NCBI RefSeq assembly: GCF_902499175.1
Contig: NZ_CABVQC010000011.1
Location: 1 to 64,000 of the forward strand
DNA from: Burkholderia aenigmatica
GTDB lineage: Bacteria; Pseudomonadota; Gammaproteobacteria; Burkholderiales; Burkholderiaceae
Direction of reading: 5' to 3'
DNA: 64,000 bases
How positions within the stretch are numbered: the stretch's first letter is position 1; every line of letters begins with the position of its first letter. Below, piece after piece: positions 9,494 to 17,700 of the stretch. The position numbers were made by a program, and so were the translations under genes. A model generated the notes under the pieces. The model worked only from the letters and a program-made list of their open reading frames with translations. It was not told the origin of the DNA and did not search any database.

Positions 9494-10255
9494 TCACCGG
9501 ATGTCGGCGAGGAACGCCTGGGTCCGTTCGTGCGACGGCCGATGAAAGATCTCGGACGGGCAGCCGTCCTCGACGATCCGGCCGTCGGCCATGAAGACGA
9601 CGCGATCCGCCACGCGCTCCGCGAACCGCATCTCGTGCGTGACGACCATCATCGTCATGCCGGCCTTTGCCAGCCGCTCCATGACCGCCAGCACGCCGCC
9701 GACCATCTCGGGGTCGAGTGCCGACGTCGGCTCGTCGAACAGCATGGCGTCGGGCTTGAGGACCAGCGCCCGCGCAATCGCGACGCGCTGCTTCTGGCCA
9801 CCGGACAGATTGCCGGGATACACATCCTGCTTGTCGAGCACGCCGACCTTGTCGAGCAGTTCCCTCGCTTCGTCGCGCGCCTGCGCGGCCGCCATGCCGA
9901 GCAGCTGCATCGGCGCGAGCGTCAGGTTTTCGAGCACGGTCAGGTGCGGGAACAGGTTGAAATGCTGAAACACCATGCCGACCTTCATCCGCATCGTATT
10001 CAGGTAACGCTCCTGGGCACCGTGTCCGCGGGCGGGATCGTTGACGAGACTGCCGAGCACCCTCACCTCGCCCCGCGTCGGCGTCTCGAGATGATTCACG
10101 CAACGCAGCAGCGTGCTCTTTCCCGATCCGCTCGGGCCAATCAGCACGACCACCTCGCCCTTGCGAACCTCGAGTGATATGCCTTTCAACACCTCGAGCG
10201 CGCCATAGGTCTTGTGGATGTCGTGCAGGACGATCTGCGGCTGGGCCCCGTTCAT
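9494..10255 (-). CDS. Amino-acid ABC transporter ATP-binding protein
   Basis: A 253-residue ABC ATPase of the polar amino-acid uptake type (GlnQ/HisP). Walker A is GPSGSGKST near residue 40, the signature LSGGQKQR near 150, and Walker [12 protein letters not shown] near 170. Its ATG overlaps the permease stop (ATGA), so the two are coupled. It drives import with the permease upstream and the binding protein at the far end of the cluster. Confidence 0.95.
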   Translation of the reverse strand: MNGAQPQIVLHDIHKTYGALEVLKGISLEVRKGEVVVLIGPSGSGKSTLLRCVNHLETPTRGEVRVLGSLVNDPARGHGAQERYLNTMRMKVGMVFQHFNLFPHLTVLENLTLAPMQLLGMAAAQARDEARELLDKVGVLDKQDVYPGNLSGGQKQRVAIARALVLKPDAMLFDEPTSALDPEMVGGVLAVMERLAKAGMTMMVVTHEMRFAERVADRVVFMADGRIVEDGCPSEIFHRPSHERTQAFLADIR

Positions 10256-10914
10256 GCGCGACCTCCCTTCAGGATCAGACGCTGTTCGAGCTGGCGCAGC
10301 GCCATGCTCGTACCGGTGGTCAGCAATGCATAGATCATGGCGCAGGCGAAATAGAGTTCGAATGGCTTGAAAGTCGCGCCGACCAGTTGCTGCGTGCGCA
10401 TGAACAGCTCCGCGAGCGTAATGGTCGACACGAGCGACGTGTCCTTGGTGAGAATGATCAGGTTGTTGCCGAGCGGCGGCACGATCAGCTTGAGCGCCTG
10501 GGGCAGCACGACGAGCCGCATCGTGCGTGCGGCGCCAAAGCCCAGCGACCGCGACGCCTCGATCTGCCCATGCGGAATGGCGAGGATGCCCGCCCGAATC
10601 GTCTCCGCGTTGTAGGCGCCGACGTTGAGCGCCAGACCGATCACGCCGGACGTGAACGGCGACAGTTCGATGCCGAACTGGGGCAGCCCGAAATAGATGA
10701 TGAAGAGCTGCACGAGCAGCGGCGTCGAGCGGATCAGCCAGATGTAGGCGCTCGTGGCATCACGCAGCACACGATGGCGCGACAGTCGGCCGAGCGCGGC
10801 GCCAAGGCCGATGACCAGGCCGAATACGGTGGCGAGCAGTGTCAGCTCCACCGTCACGGCGGCCGCTTCGAACAGCATCGGCAGGTACTTGAACACGAGA
10901 TGGAAATCGAACAT
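10252..10914 (-). CDS. Amino-acid ABC transporter permease
   Basis: A 220-residue inner-membrane permease of the HisM/GlnP family with about five membrane segments. The EAA loop is visible as [24 protein letters not shown]. The start is [10 protein letters not shown] at 10914. A longer upstream ORF reading is Arg-rich and not used. It is the first gene of the minus-strand operon. Its divergent neighbour is the LysR regulator, and the 213-base gap between them should hold the promoters. Confidence 0.93.
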   Translation of the reverse strand: MFDFHLVFKYLPMLFEAAAVTVELTLLATVFGLVIGLGAALGRLSRHRVLRDATSAYIWLIRSTPLLVQLFIIYFGLPQFGIELSPFTSGVIGLALNVGAYNAETIRAGILAIPHGQIEASRSLGFGAARTMRLVVLPQALKLIVPPLGNNLIILTKDTSLVSTITLAELFMRTQQLVGATFKPFELYFACAMIYALLTTGTSMALRQLEQRLILKGGRA

Positions 10915-11080
10915 GGCATGGCGGACAGCGCGCTGCGCGGCGGCGCAACGGCGCTGAAGGTGTCTCCGTAAGATGAGTGACCGATTTGATTCATCATCTG
11001 CCGACGGCTCGAAAGCCAATACAGCAAAAGGAACCGGCCTGTTGCTTGACTGGATCGCAGTCTCGCTTTGAATTATTTTT

Positions 11081-11119
11081 CGGTCAATATATGATCTTTT
11101 TTAATCAATTGATTGACCG
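11081..11119. promoter_or_regulatory. Candidate LysR-type operator dyad
   Basis: CGGTCAAT at 11081-11088 is mirrored exactly by ATTGACCG at 11112-11119. An AT-rich centre between the arms contains a smaller CAATTGATTG dyad. The element ends nine bases before the LysR ATG and lies in the gap shared with the divergent permease operon. Position and symmetry fit an autoregulatory LysR site; the regulator assignment is inference. Confidence 0.55.
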
Positions 11120-11127
11120 GAGCGAAC

Positions 11128-12051
11128 ATGCGGAGCGACTTCAGCCTGCGCGACATCGAAATCTTCCATGCGATCGCCACGGCCGGCTCCACACGGCAAG
11201 CGGCCGTTCAACTGGGCATCACGCAATCGGCAGTCAGTCATGCCCTCGCGAGGCTGGAGGACAGCCTGCGCATCCGGCTGTTCGCGCGCGAGAACCAGCG
11301 CCTGCAGATCTCGCCGGCCGGCCGCTACATGCTCGACGAGGCCGTGCAGTTGCTCGACCGGCTGAATCGCATCGAAGAGGAAATTTCGCTATTGCAGGAC
11401 AACGGCGTCGCGTCGCTGCGCATCGGTTGCGCGCCGGGGCTGTGCCACAGCTTCGGGCCCCGGCTCGCGCAGCAGTATGCGCAGGCGCATGACGGCACAG
11501 GTGTCGCGCTCGACGTCGCCGCGAGCGGACGGCTCATCTCGGATGTGGAAGGCGGTCGCCTCGATCTCGCGATCGTGTCCTACGAGATCCACGAACCGGG
11601 CCTGATCTTCGTGCCGGTGTTCGGCGCGAAGATGGTCGCGCTGCTGACACGCAAAAACCGGCTTGCCGCGCGCAAGCTGCTGACCTACGACGATCTTGCC
11701 GATCAGCAGTACATCAAGCCGATCCAGTCCGACCATCTGATCTACGACGACTCAAGCGATCGCCGGCGGCTCGGTTACGAATTGCGCGTCAGCATGAGTT
11801 CGCTCGGCGAAGTCATCCGGCTCACCGACGGCGTCAGTCTGCTCAATGCGCTGACCGCGGCCGACCTGTGCGCGAACCGCGAACTGGTTGCGCGTCCGTT
11901 CGATTCGAGCCAGTGGTTCAATTTCTACCTCGTTCACCAGCATGCGCTGAAGAACAATCCGGCCGTGCGCGACGTGCTCGACATCGCGCAAGCGTGCGTC
12001 AGGGATACCGCCGAGCGCTCGGCCTATCCCGACGCGTTCGTGATGCGCTGA
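11128..12051 (+). CDS. LysR-family regulator of the adjacent catabolic cluster
   Basis: A 307-residue LysR-type regulator. The N-terminal winged helix-turn-helix (residues 5-65) includes TAGSTRQAAVQLGITQSAVS, and a LysR substrate-binding domain follows from about residue 95. The ATG at 11128 is preferred over a TTG five codons upstream because CGGAGC lies just before it. It is divergent from the ABC/aminotransferase/CoA-transferase/thiolase operon and is its likely regulator, responding to the substrate or an intermediate. Confidence 0.92.
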   Translation: MRSDFSLRDIEIFHAIATAGSTRQAAVQLGITQSAVSHALARLEDSLRIRLFARENQRLQISPAGRYMLDEAVQLLDRLNRIEEEISLLQDNGVASLRIGCAPGLCHSFGPRLAQQYAQAHDGTGVALDVAASGRLISDVEGGRLDLAIVSYEIHEPGLIFVPVFGAKMVALLTRKNRLAARKLLTYDDLADQQYIKPIQSDHLIYDDSSDRRRLGYELRVSMSSLGEVIRLTDGVSLLNALTAADLCANRELVARPFDSSQWFNFYLVHQHALKNNPAVRDVLDIAQACVRDTAERSAYPDAFVMR

Positions 12052-12161
12052 CGCGCGTTCCCGCCGCCGCGCGCCGCGATGTGGAGCACGGCACGCGTGA
12101 TGGGCCAGCGCGATGGCACGCCGTACTCGAATTCGCCGCTGACGGAATGCCCGGCCGTCGG

Positions 12162-13577
12162 TCAGAACGCGTTGCGCCCGATGAAGCCGCGCACGACCGT
12201 CAACAGGATGATCTTGATGTCGAACCAGAAGCTCCAGTTCTGCATGTAGAACAGATCGAACTTCACGCGCGCTTCCATCGCCTCGACCTTGCGCGTCTCG
12301 CCACGATAGCCGTTCACCTGTGCCCATCCGGTGATGCCGGGCCGCACGCGATAGCGATACATGTAGCAGTCGATCAGTTGCCGGTAGAAATCGTCGTGTT
12401 CGATCGCATGCGGACGCGGACCGACGACCGACATCTGCCCGAACAGCACGTTGAAGAACTGCGGCAGTTCGTCGAGCGACGTGCGCCGCAGGAACGCGCC
12501 GACGCGCGTGATGCGCGAATCGTTGCGCGACGCCTGCCGCACGACGCCAGGCTGGTCGCGATGCACGCGCATCGTCCGGAACTTCAGGATGTCGAACTCG
12601 CGGCCGTCGACGCCCTTGCGGCGCTGCCTGAACAGCACGGGCCCCGGCGACGACAGCTTGACCGCGATCGCCAGCATCGACAGCAGCGGCAGCAACGGAA
12701 TCAGCACGCCGAACGCGAACAGCCGGTCGAACGCGAACTTCGCCCACAGCTCCGGCGCCGAGCGCGGCGTGGTCGCGAGATTGATCGCCGGCATGCCGAG
12801 CACGTCGGTCGCCGAGCGATCGACCACGGCCATCTGGCGCACGTCGGGCAGCAGCCGCAGTTCCACGAACTCGTCGCGCAACTCGCGGACGATGCGCTGG
12901 ATCCGCCATTCGTGCGACATCGGCAGCGTGAGCCAGACCTCGTCGATCTCGCCGCCGCGAATCAGGTCGCGCAACGCGTTCCAGTCGTCGATCACCGGCA
13001 CGCCGCCGATGCCGCCGGAGGCTGCCTGCGCATCGTCATCGAATACGCACACCGCCGCGAACGGGCCCTGCGGCGCAAGTTGCATCCGCTCGACCGCGAC
13101 ACGCCCGTACGCGGTTGCACCGACCACCGCGACACGGCGCTGCCGCGCGCGCGGGTCGTCGCGCGTCAGCGCGAGCGCCAGCAGCGCGGCGCGGCCGAGC
13201 AGCAGCGCGGCGTCGCCGGCCAGCACCGTACGCACGATCCAGCGTGTCGTGACCGTGCCGCCGCGGTTCATGATCCACGTCGCGGCGGCCACCGTCAGCA
13301 CGCTGGCGCAGACGAGCGCCACCATCGTCTGCGTCAGCGCATGCGTGCCGCCTTGCGGCGCCACGCTGCCGCGCACGGTGCGCAGATAGCGCGGCAGCAA
13401 TGCCACGGTCAGCACGCACAGCAGCGCGATCGCGCCGCGCTGCGCGTCGGACAGCTCGCGCCACGCGAGGCCCGACGCCGCCTGCGCCGCGAGCGCGCCT
13501 GCCAGCACGAGCACGACGTCGGTCGCCGCGATCGCGGCACGCCGTATCGCATTCGTTCCACCGGACCTCGACTGCAT
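12162..13577 (-). CDS. Undecaprenyl-phosphate glycosyl-1-phosphate transferase (EPS priming)
   Basis: A 471-residue polyprenyl glycosylphosphotransferase that attaches the first sugar phosphate, usually glucose, to undecaprenyl phosphate. Four to five membrane segments lie in residues 1-130, then a Rossmann-like domain, then the C-terminal bacterial sugar-transferase domain from about residue 270. That domain has SPGPVLFRQRR, FRTM, RRTSLDELPQ, VGPRP and RPGITGWAQVNG. The ATG at 13577 starts two bases after the stop of the CRP/FNR gene, so the two are likely co-transcribed. It resembles WcaJ/BceB. It lies 12 kb from the main EPS operon. Confidence 0.93.
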   Translation of the reverse strand: MQSRSGGTNAIRRAAIAATDVVLVLAGALAAQAASGLAWRELSDAQRGAIALLCVLTVALLPRYLRTVRGSVAPQGGTHALTQTMVALVCASVLTVAAATWIMNRGGTVTTRWIVRTVLAGDAALLLGRAALLALALTRDDPRARQRRVAVVGATAYGRVAVERMQLAPQGPFAAVCVFDDDAQAASGGIGGVPVIDDWNALRDLIRGGEIDEVWLTLPMSHEWRIQRIVRELRDEFVELRLLPDVRQMAVVDRSATDVLGMPAINLATTPRSAPELWAKFAFDRLFAFGVLIPLLPLLSMLAIAVKLSSPGPVLFRQRRKGVDGREFDILKFRTMRVHRDQPGVVRQASRNDSRITRVGAFLRRTSLDELPQFFNVLFGQMSVVGPRPHAIEHDDFYRQLIDCYMYRYRVRPGITGWAQVNGYRGETRKVEAMEARVKFDLFYMQNWSFWFDIKIILLTVVRGFIGRNAF

Positions 13578-13579
13578 CG

Positions 13580-14368
13580 TCACGCACCATGCGCCGGGAA
13601 CCCGCAACGCCCCTCCGGCATGCGGGGGCGAACCGGCGTCGGCGTCGGCCGCGCCGTCCCGCGCGTGCCGAGCAACCTGCGATAGTCGGCGCGAATCAGG
13701 TCGTAGCATTCACACGCGTGATGTTCGAGGCCGTCGCGGTCGAGCACCGTGATGCGGCCGCGGCGCTGCCGGATCAATCCGGCTTCCTGCAGGTTGCCGG
13801 CCGCTTCCGTCACGCCTTCGCGCCGCACGCCGAGCATGTTCGCGATCGTCTGCTGCGTGACGGCCAGTTCGTCGCCGTCAATGCGATCGTGCGCAAGCAG
13901 CAGCCAGCGGCTGAGCTGCTCGCTGACTGAGTGATGCCGGTTGCACAGCGCGCTGCGCGAAATCTGCGCCATCGTCGCCTGGCAGTAGTTCAACAGCAGA
14001 CGGTAGGTCGCCGGCGATCGCTCGAATTCGGCGCGCATCACGCAGCTCGGCACGCGATAGGCCATCCCGCCGATGCGCACCTCGACCCGGTGCGACACCG
14101 AGGCGCCGCCGGCCAGCGTGGCCAGCCCGACCACCCCCTCTCGGCCGATCTGCGCCACCTCGACCATCGCACCGTCCTCCATCAGGTGCTGCACCGACAT
14201 CATTGCCGTCGTCGGGAAATGCACGTGGCGCATCGGCTCGCCGACCCGGTCGAGTGCCCCGGCCTTGACCCTGACCAGTTCAAGATGCGGCGCCATGGTG
14301 CGGATGCTGTCCTCCGGGAGGGCTGCGAGGATGGCATTCGCCGAGTAGCTCGAGTGAAGATGAAGCAT
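13580..14368 (-). CDS. CRP/FNR-family regulator, BerA-like candidate
   Basis: A 262-residue CRP/FNR-type protein. A cyclic-nucleotide-binding-like beta-barrel fills residues 10-130 and a winged helix-turn-helix lies near 160-215 (TQQTIANMLGVRREGVTEAAG). AAGGGATACAG precedes the ATG. There is no FNR Fe-S cysteine cluster at the N-terminus. Position beside a priming transferase and a large EPS locus recalls B. cenocepacia Bcam1349/BerA, a c-di-GMP effector that activates the Bep EPS genes. That orthology is inferred from memory of gene order. A similar regulator is divergent from it, and either could be the BerA counterpart. Confidence 0.85.
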   Translation of the reverse strand: MLHLHSSYSANAILAALPEDSIRTMAPHLELVRVKAGALDRVGEPMRHVHFPTTAMMSVQHLMEDGAMVEVAQIGREGVVGLATLAGGASVSHRVEVRIGGMAYRVPSCVMRAEFERSPATYRLLLNYCQATMAQISRSALCNRHHSVSEQLSRWLLLAHDRIDGDELAVTQQTIANMLGVRREGVTEAAGNLQEAGLIRQRRGRITVLDRDGLEHHACECYDLIRADYRRLLGTRGTARPTPTPVRPRMPEGRCGFPAHGA

Positions 14369-15290
14369 GTCTGTATCCCTTTTATTGTCCGCACCGCCTG
14401 CTGCCGCGTGCACGGAACTCGTTATCGCAATGCGCGCCCGGACGTTCACAGCGGTTGCGGCCCACAACCCTGATTCCGACCGACCATCGGCTTGTCGCCG
14501 CCGGATCGAGTCGACCGTCCCGTTTCGACACGCCAGCCCGAATAAGCGATTTACGTGCCAATACATGCCCATCCTTAATATGTGAATCACGCCGGATTTA
14601 GATCGCCCGAATAATCGGCTAGAAAACAAAAAACCGTCTCATTTCCGGACACTCTTCCGGTCCTTGGACACTGCACGCCATTTGACTGATCATTTCTTTT
14701 GCATCGAGCCGAGGCAACCAAACCGGCGCCGCGAGGCTTGTCGTTCATATACTTACAGTCTATTTTCAATTGTTTACATGACGTCCCCGACTACGCTCAG
14801 CGGAGACACCCCACCCCACACGGTCGTTTGAAACTGTCTCAAATTTGAATCGACGCACTAATTCAATACTCTGTCATCCATCGCACACTTCGCATGTAAC
14901 ACACTGATTTTTCATCAAATTCTTGCGAGCACCATTTATTTGTCAAATAATGTTCAATGCCCGCCACGTACTCTCCCCGCGCGATGCGCGCCGCCGCTCG
15001 ATTGATTCACGGCTGACACCGAATGAATCGCCGCCGTCGCATTCTGTTTTCAGATGATTAATTCCGGCGAAATGAATCATTAAATCCGGATAACGTTTGC
15101 ACTCAGGCAAAAATCGTCAAACTTTGTGAAATGACGCAATGTGCAATTGATCTAATTCAATAGCGTGCTAGCCTTTTCACCAGTACCGTCACTCCATTCA
15201 TGACGAACACAAGTCCGCACGAGCGTGCGAATTCCCCTTTCCGGGGTATCGCCGCGACGACGCGCGACCGCCACCCTACGAGGATGCGCC
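14369..15290. other. Long AT-rich intergenic region between two CRP/FNR genes
   Basis: About 920 bases, visibly richer in A and T than all neighbours, especially 14580-15180. A 60-codon minus-strand ORF (14587-14769) lacks coding bias and a ribosome site. The stretch separates two divergent, similar regulator genes and should hold both promoters and their operators. I could not pick a single convincing palindrome by eye. Confidence 0.5.
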
Positions 15291-16073
15291 GTGACTCACC
15301 AGGCCCCTGACGCCGTCGCGCACGCGAACGGCATGATCGAGCTTTCCCACAGCTTCGACGCGAACCGGTTTCTCGCGGCCATCGACCGCGACGAGCTCGC
15401 GACGCTGGCGCCCCACCTTCAACTCGTCCACCTGAAATCGGGGCAGGTGCTCTGCGAACCCGGCGAAATGCTCGCCGCGGTCTACCTGCCCGTCACGACC
15501 GCGATTTCGCTGCAGTACGTGTCGTCCGGTGGCATGACGCTGGAAGTGGCGGAGATCGGCAGCGAAAGCGTGGTATGCGACGACGTGATCGGCGGCAGCG
15601 GCCGGATGCCCTGCCGGGCCGTCGCCTGCCGCGACGGGTTCGTCTACCGGCTCGACCGGCGCATGTTCGCCGCCGCGTTCGATGCGTCGCCGGTGATCCG
15701 CCATCTCGTGTTCGTCTGCGTGCGGCTGCTGATGGCACAGGTCTCGCAGATCACGTTCTGCAGCCGTCATCACGTGCTCAAACATCAGCTATGCAGATGG
15801 TTCCTGCTGGCATACGACCGCACGCGCAGCATCGAGATCCAGGTGACGCACAGCATGCTGGCGCAGATGCTCGGCGTGCGGCGCGAGACGGTGACCGATG
15901 CGGCCGGCGAAATCCAGAAGCTGGGCCTGATCCGGCAATACCGGAGCTCGATCGAGCTCGCCGACCTCGACGGCCTCGAAAAAATGTCGTGCGGCTGCCG
16001 GGCGATCGTGCGCGACGAGATGAAGCGCATCCTGTCGGCCGACTCGGGCGTGCCGGCCGCATCGCGCACCTGA
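15291..16073 (+). CDS. Second CRP/FNR-family regulator
   Basis: A 260-residue CRP/FNR-like protein, clearly similar along its length to the one divergently encoded at 13580-14368. Both share the N-terminal SxSxxAN pattern, a sensor barrel, QISRSALCNRHH versus QITFCSRHH, and a helix-turn-helix (residues 180-215) with LGVRRETVTDAAGE. The start is taken as GTG 15291 with GAGG 7 bases upstream; ATG 15333 is an alternative. It is followed by the carrier-protein operon in the same direction, so it could regulate that operon, the EPS genes, or both. The ligand cannot be read. Confidence 0.88.
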   Translation: MTHQAPDAVAHANGMIELSHSFDANRFLAAIDRDELATLAPHLQLVHLKSGQVLCEPGEMLAAVYLPVTTAISLQYVSSGGMTLEVAEIGSESVVCDDVIGGSGRMPCRAVACRDGFVYRLDRRMFAAAFDASPVIRHLVFVCVRLLMAQVSQITFCSRHHVLKHQLCRWFLLAYDRTRSIEIQVTHSMLAQMLGVRRETVTDAAGEIQKLGLIRQYRSSIELADLDGLEKMSCGCRAIVRDEMKRILSADSGVPAASRT

Positions 16074-16107
16074 CCGGCCCGCCTGCGCGGCGCGGCGCTT
16101 CGTTGCG

Positions 16108-16129
16108 CGGGGTTAGCTCGGGGTTAGCT
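16108..16129. repeat. Tandem 11-base direct repeat upstream of the carrier-protein operon
   Basis: CGGGGTTAGCT occurs twice head to tail (16108-16118 and 16119-16129). The period is one helical turn, so both copies face the same side of the DNA. It lies about 130 bases before the acyl carrier protein gene and just upstream of a -24/-12-like element, as expected for an activator site. Confidence 0.5.
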
Positions 16130-16139
16130 GTTTGTAGGG

Positions 16140-16155
16140 TGGCGAACAGAACGCA
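16140..16155 (+). promoter_or_regulatory. Possible sigma-54 promoter
   Basis: TGGCGAACAGAACGCA has the GG-N10-GC spacing of a -24/-12 promoter and matches the TGGC and GCA ends, but lacks the TT before GC. A sigma-54 activator gene lies in the same locus, which makes the match more interesting. It remains a weak consensus hit. Confidence 0.3.
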
Positions 16156-16255
16156 GTGTCTGCCAATGGTCTACTGATGCCGGACTGCCGGGGGGACGTC
16201 AGCGCGTATCGCGCGTCTGCCCGAGCGGACGACACCACGCACGCCGGAGCAGCAC

Positions 16256-16507
16256 GTGAAAAACGAAATCAGAACCATCCTGAAGCACGTCGCCCACCTC
16301 GAAGCCGCGATCGATTCGATCGGCGACGGGGACGACCTCTACGAAGCAGGCCTCTCCTCGCTCGACACGATCCAGCTGATGCTCGCGATCGAGAAGCAAT
16401 TCAACATCGAGATTCCCGACGAGATGCTGAACCGCAACCTGTTCCGCAGCATCGATGCGCTCGCGGACACGATCGCCACGCTGCAACGCACCGAGCATTC
16501 CGCATGA
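16256..16507 (+). CDS. Acyl carrier protein
   Basis: An 83-residue carrier protein. The phosphopantetheine attachment Ser35 sits in AGLSSLDTIQ at the start of helix II, and the rest follows the four-helix ACP pattern, with an acidic MLAIEKQFNIEIPDE stretch. It starts at GTG 16256 with GGAG 7 bases upstream. It opens a five-gene operon joined by four-base overlaps. The amino acid:carrier-protein ligase two genes downstream is its probable loading enzyme, so it is likely a dedicated aminoacyl carrier, not the fatty-acid ACP. Confidence 0.92.
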   Translation: MKNEIRTILKHVAHLEAAIDSIGDGDDLYEAGLSSLDTIQLMLAIEKQFNIEIPDEMLNRNLFRSIDALADTIATLQRTEHSA

Positions 16508-17700
16508 GCGCGCCGCTTCCCGAACTCGCGGCCGACAGCGATTCGCGTCGGCTCGACGAGGCCGCGCATGCCGTCGCACAGATCGCCGCGCAGCACGCGG
16601 ACGCGGTCGACCGCGACGCGCGCTGCCCCGTCGAGGCGATCGAGGCGATGCGCGCGCGCCGCCTGCTCGGCGCGATGGTGCCGACCCATCTGGGCGGCGC
16701 TGGCGCGTCGCTGGAAGACATCGTGTCGGCCTGCTCGATTCTCGGCCAGGCCTGCGCGTCGTCGGCGATGGTGTTCGCGATGCACCAGATCCAGGTCGCG
16801 TGCATCGTCGATCACGCAGCCGACCAGGGCTGGCACAAGCTGTTCCTGCAGCAGCTCGTGCGCCACCAGTGGCTGCTCGCATCGGCCACGTCGGAAGACG
16901 GCGTCGGCGGCAACCTGCGCGCGAGCCAGTGCGCGCTCGAAACCGACGGCGGCGAGTTCCGGCTGCGCAAATCCGCGCCGACGATCTCGTACGGCGACTA
17001 TGCGGACGGCATCCTCGCGACCGCACGACGCGATGCGGACGCGCCGGCTTCCGAGCAGGTGCTCGTCACGCTGCTGCGCGACGGCTACACGCTCACCCGC
17101 CGCGGCGAATGGGACACGCTCGGGATGCGGGGCACCTGCAGCAACGGTTTCGAGCTCGACGCGCAAGGCGCTGCCGTCCAGTGCCTGCCGGTGCCGTTCG
17201 CGAAGATCGCCGAGGAAACGATGGTGCCGGTATCGCACATCCTGTGGGCCGCGGTATGGATCGGCGTGGCCGGCGACGCGTTCCATCGCGCCCACCAGTT
17301 CTTCCGCGCGCAGGCACGCCAGACCGACGGCGCACCGTCGCCCGCGTCGCGGCGCATTGCCGAATCGCTCGCGCTGATGCAGGCGATGCAGGCCCGCGTC
17401 GACAACGTGCTGCGCCTCCATGCGAATGCGACGGCGCGCTCGTGGTCGGCCGGCATGGCCTGGGCCGCCGAGATCAACACGCTGAAGACCTACGTGTCGA
17501 CGACCGCGCTGGAAGTCGCGCACCAGGCCATGATGATCTGCGGGATGGCCGGCTACAAGCAAGGCACGCCGTTCAGCATCGGCCGCCACATTCGCGACCT
17601 GCACGCGGCGCCGCTGATGATCAACAACGACCGCATTGCCGCCAATACCTCGAACCTGCTGCTCGCGCTGCGTCCTGCGACGCTGGAGAAACATTCGTGA
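16504..17700 (+). CDS. Acyl-CoA dehydrogenase-like flavoprotein
   Basis: A 398-residue protein of the acyl-CoA dehydrogenase fold: N-terminal helical domain with LGGAGASLEDIVSACSILGQ, middle beta domain with an EWDTLGMRGTCSNGF segment, and C-terminal helical domain. ATG 16504 overlaps the carrier-protein stop. The usual catalytic-Glu position in the last domain (YEGT-type motif) is not evident; the comparable stretch reads MINNDRIAANTS. The substrate is inferred to be an aminoacyl group on the adjacent carrier protein, by analogy with prolyl-carrier-protein dehydrogenases. A monooxygenase-like member of the fold is the main alternative. Confidence 0.88.
   Translation: MSAPLPELAADSDSRRLDEAAHAVAQIAAQHADAVDRDARCPVEAIEAMRARRLLGAMVPTHLGGAGASLEDIVSACSILGQACASSAMVFAMHQIQVACIVDHAADQGWHKLFLQQLVRHQWLLASATSEDGVGGNLRASQCALETDGGEFRLRKSAPTISYGDYADGILATARRDADAPASEQVLVTLLRDGYTLTRRGEWDTLGMRGTCSNGFELDAQGAAVQCLPVPFAKIAEETMVPVSHILWAAVWIGVAGDAFHRAHQFFRAQARQTDGAPSPASRRIAESLALMQAMQARVDNVLRLHANATARSWSAGMAWAAEINTLKTYVSTTALEVAHQAMMICGMAGYKQGTPFSIGRHIRDLHAAPLMINNDRIAANTSNLLLALRPATLEKHS

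Noticed and set aside
14587..14769. 60-codon ORF in the gap between the CRP/FNR genes
   Set aside because: There is no ribosome site, coding bias or recognisable domain.
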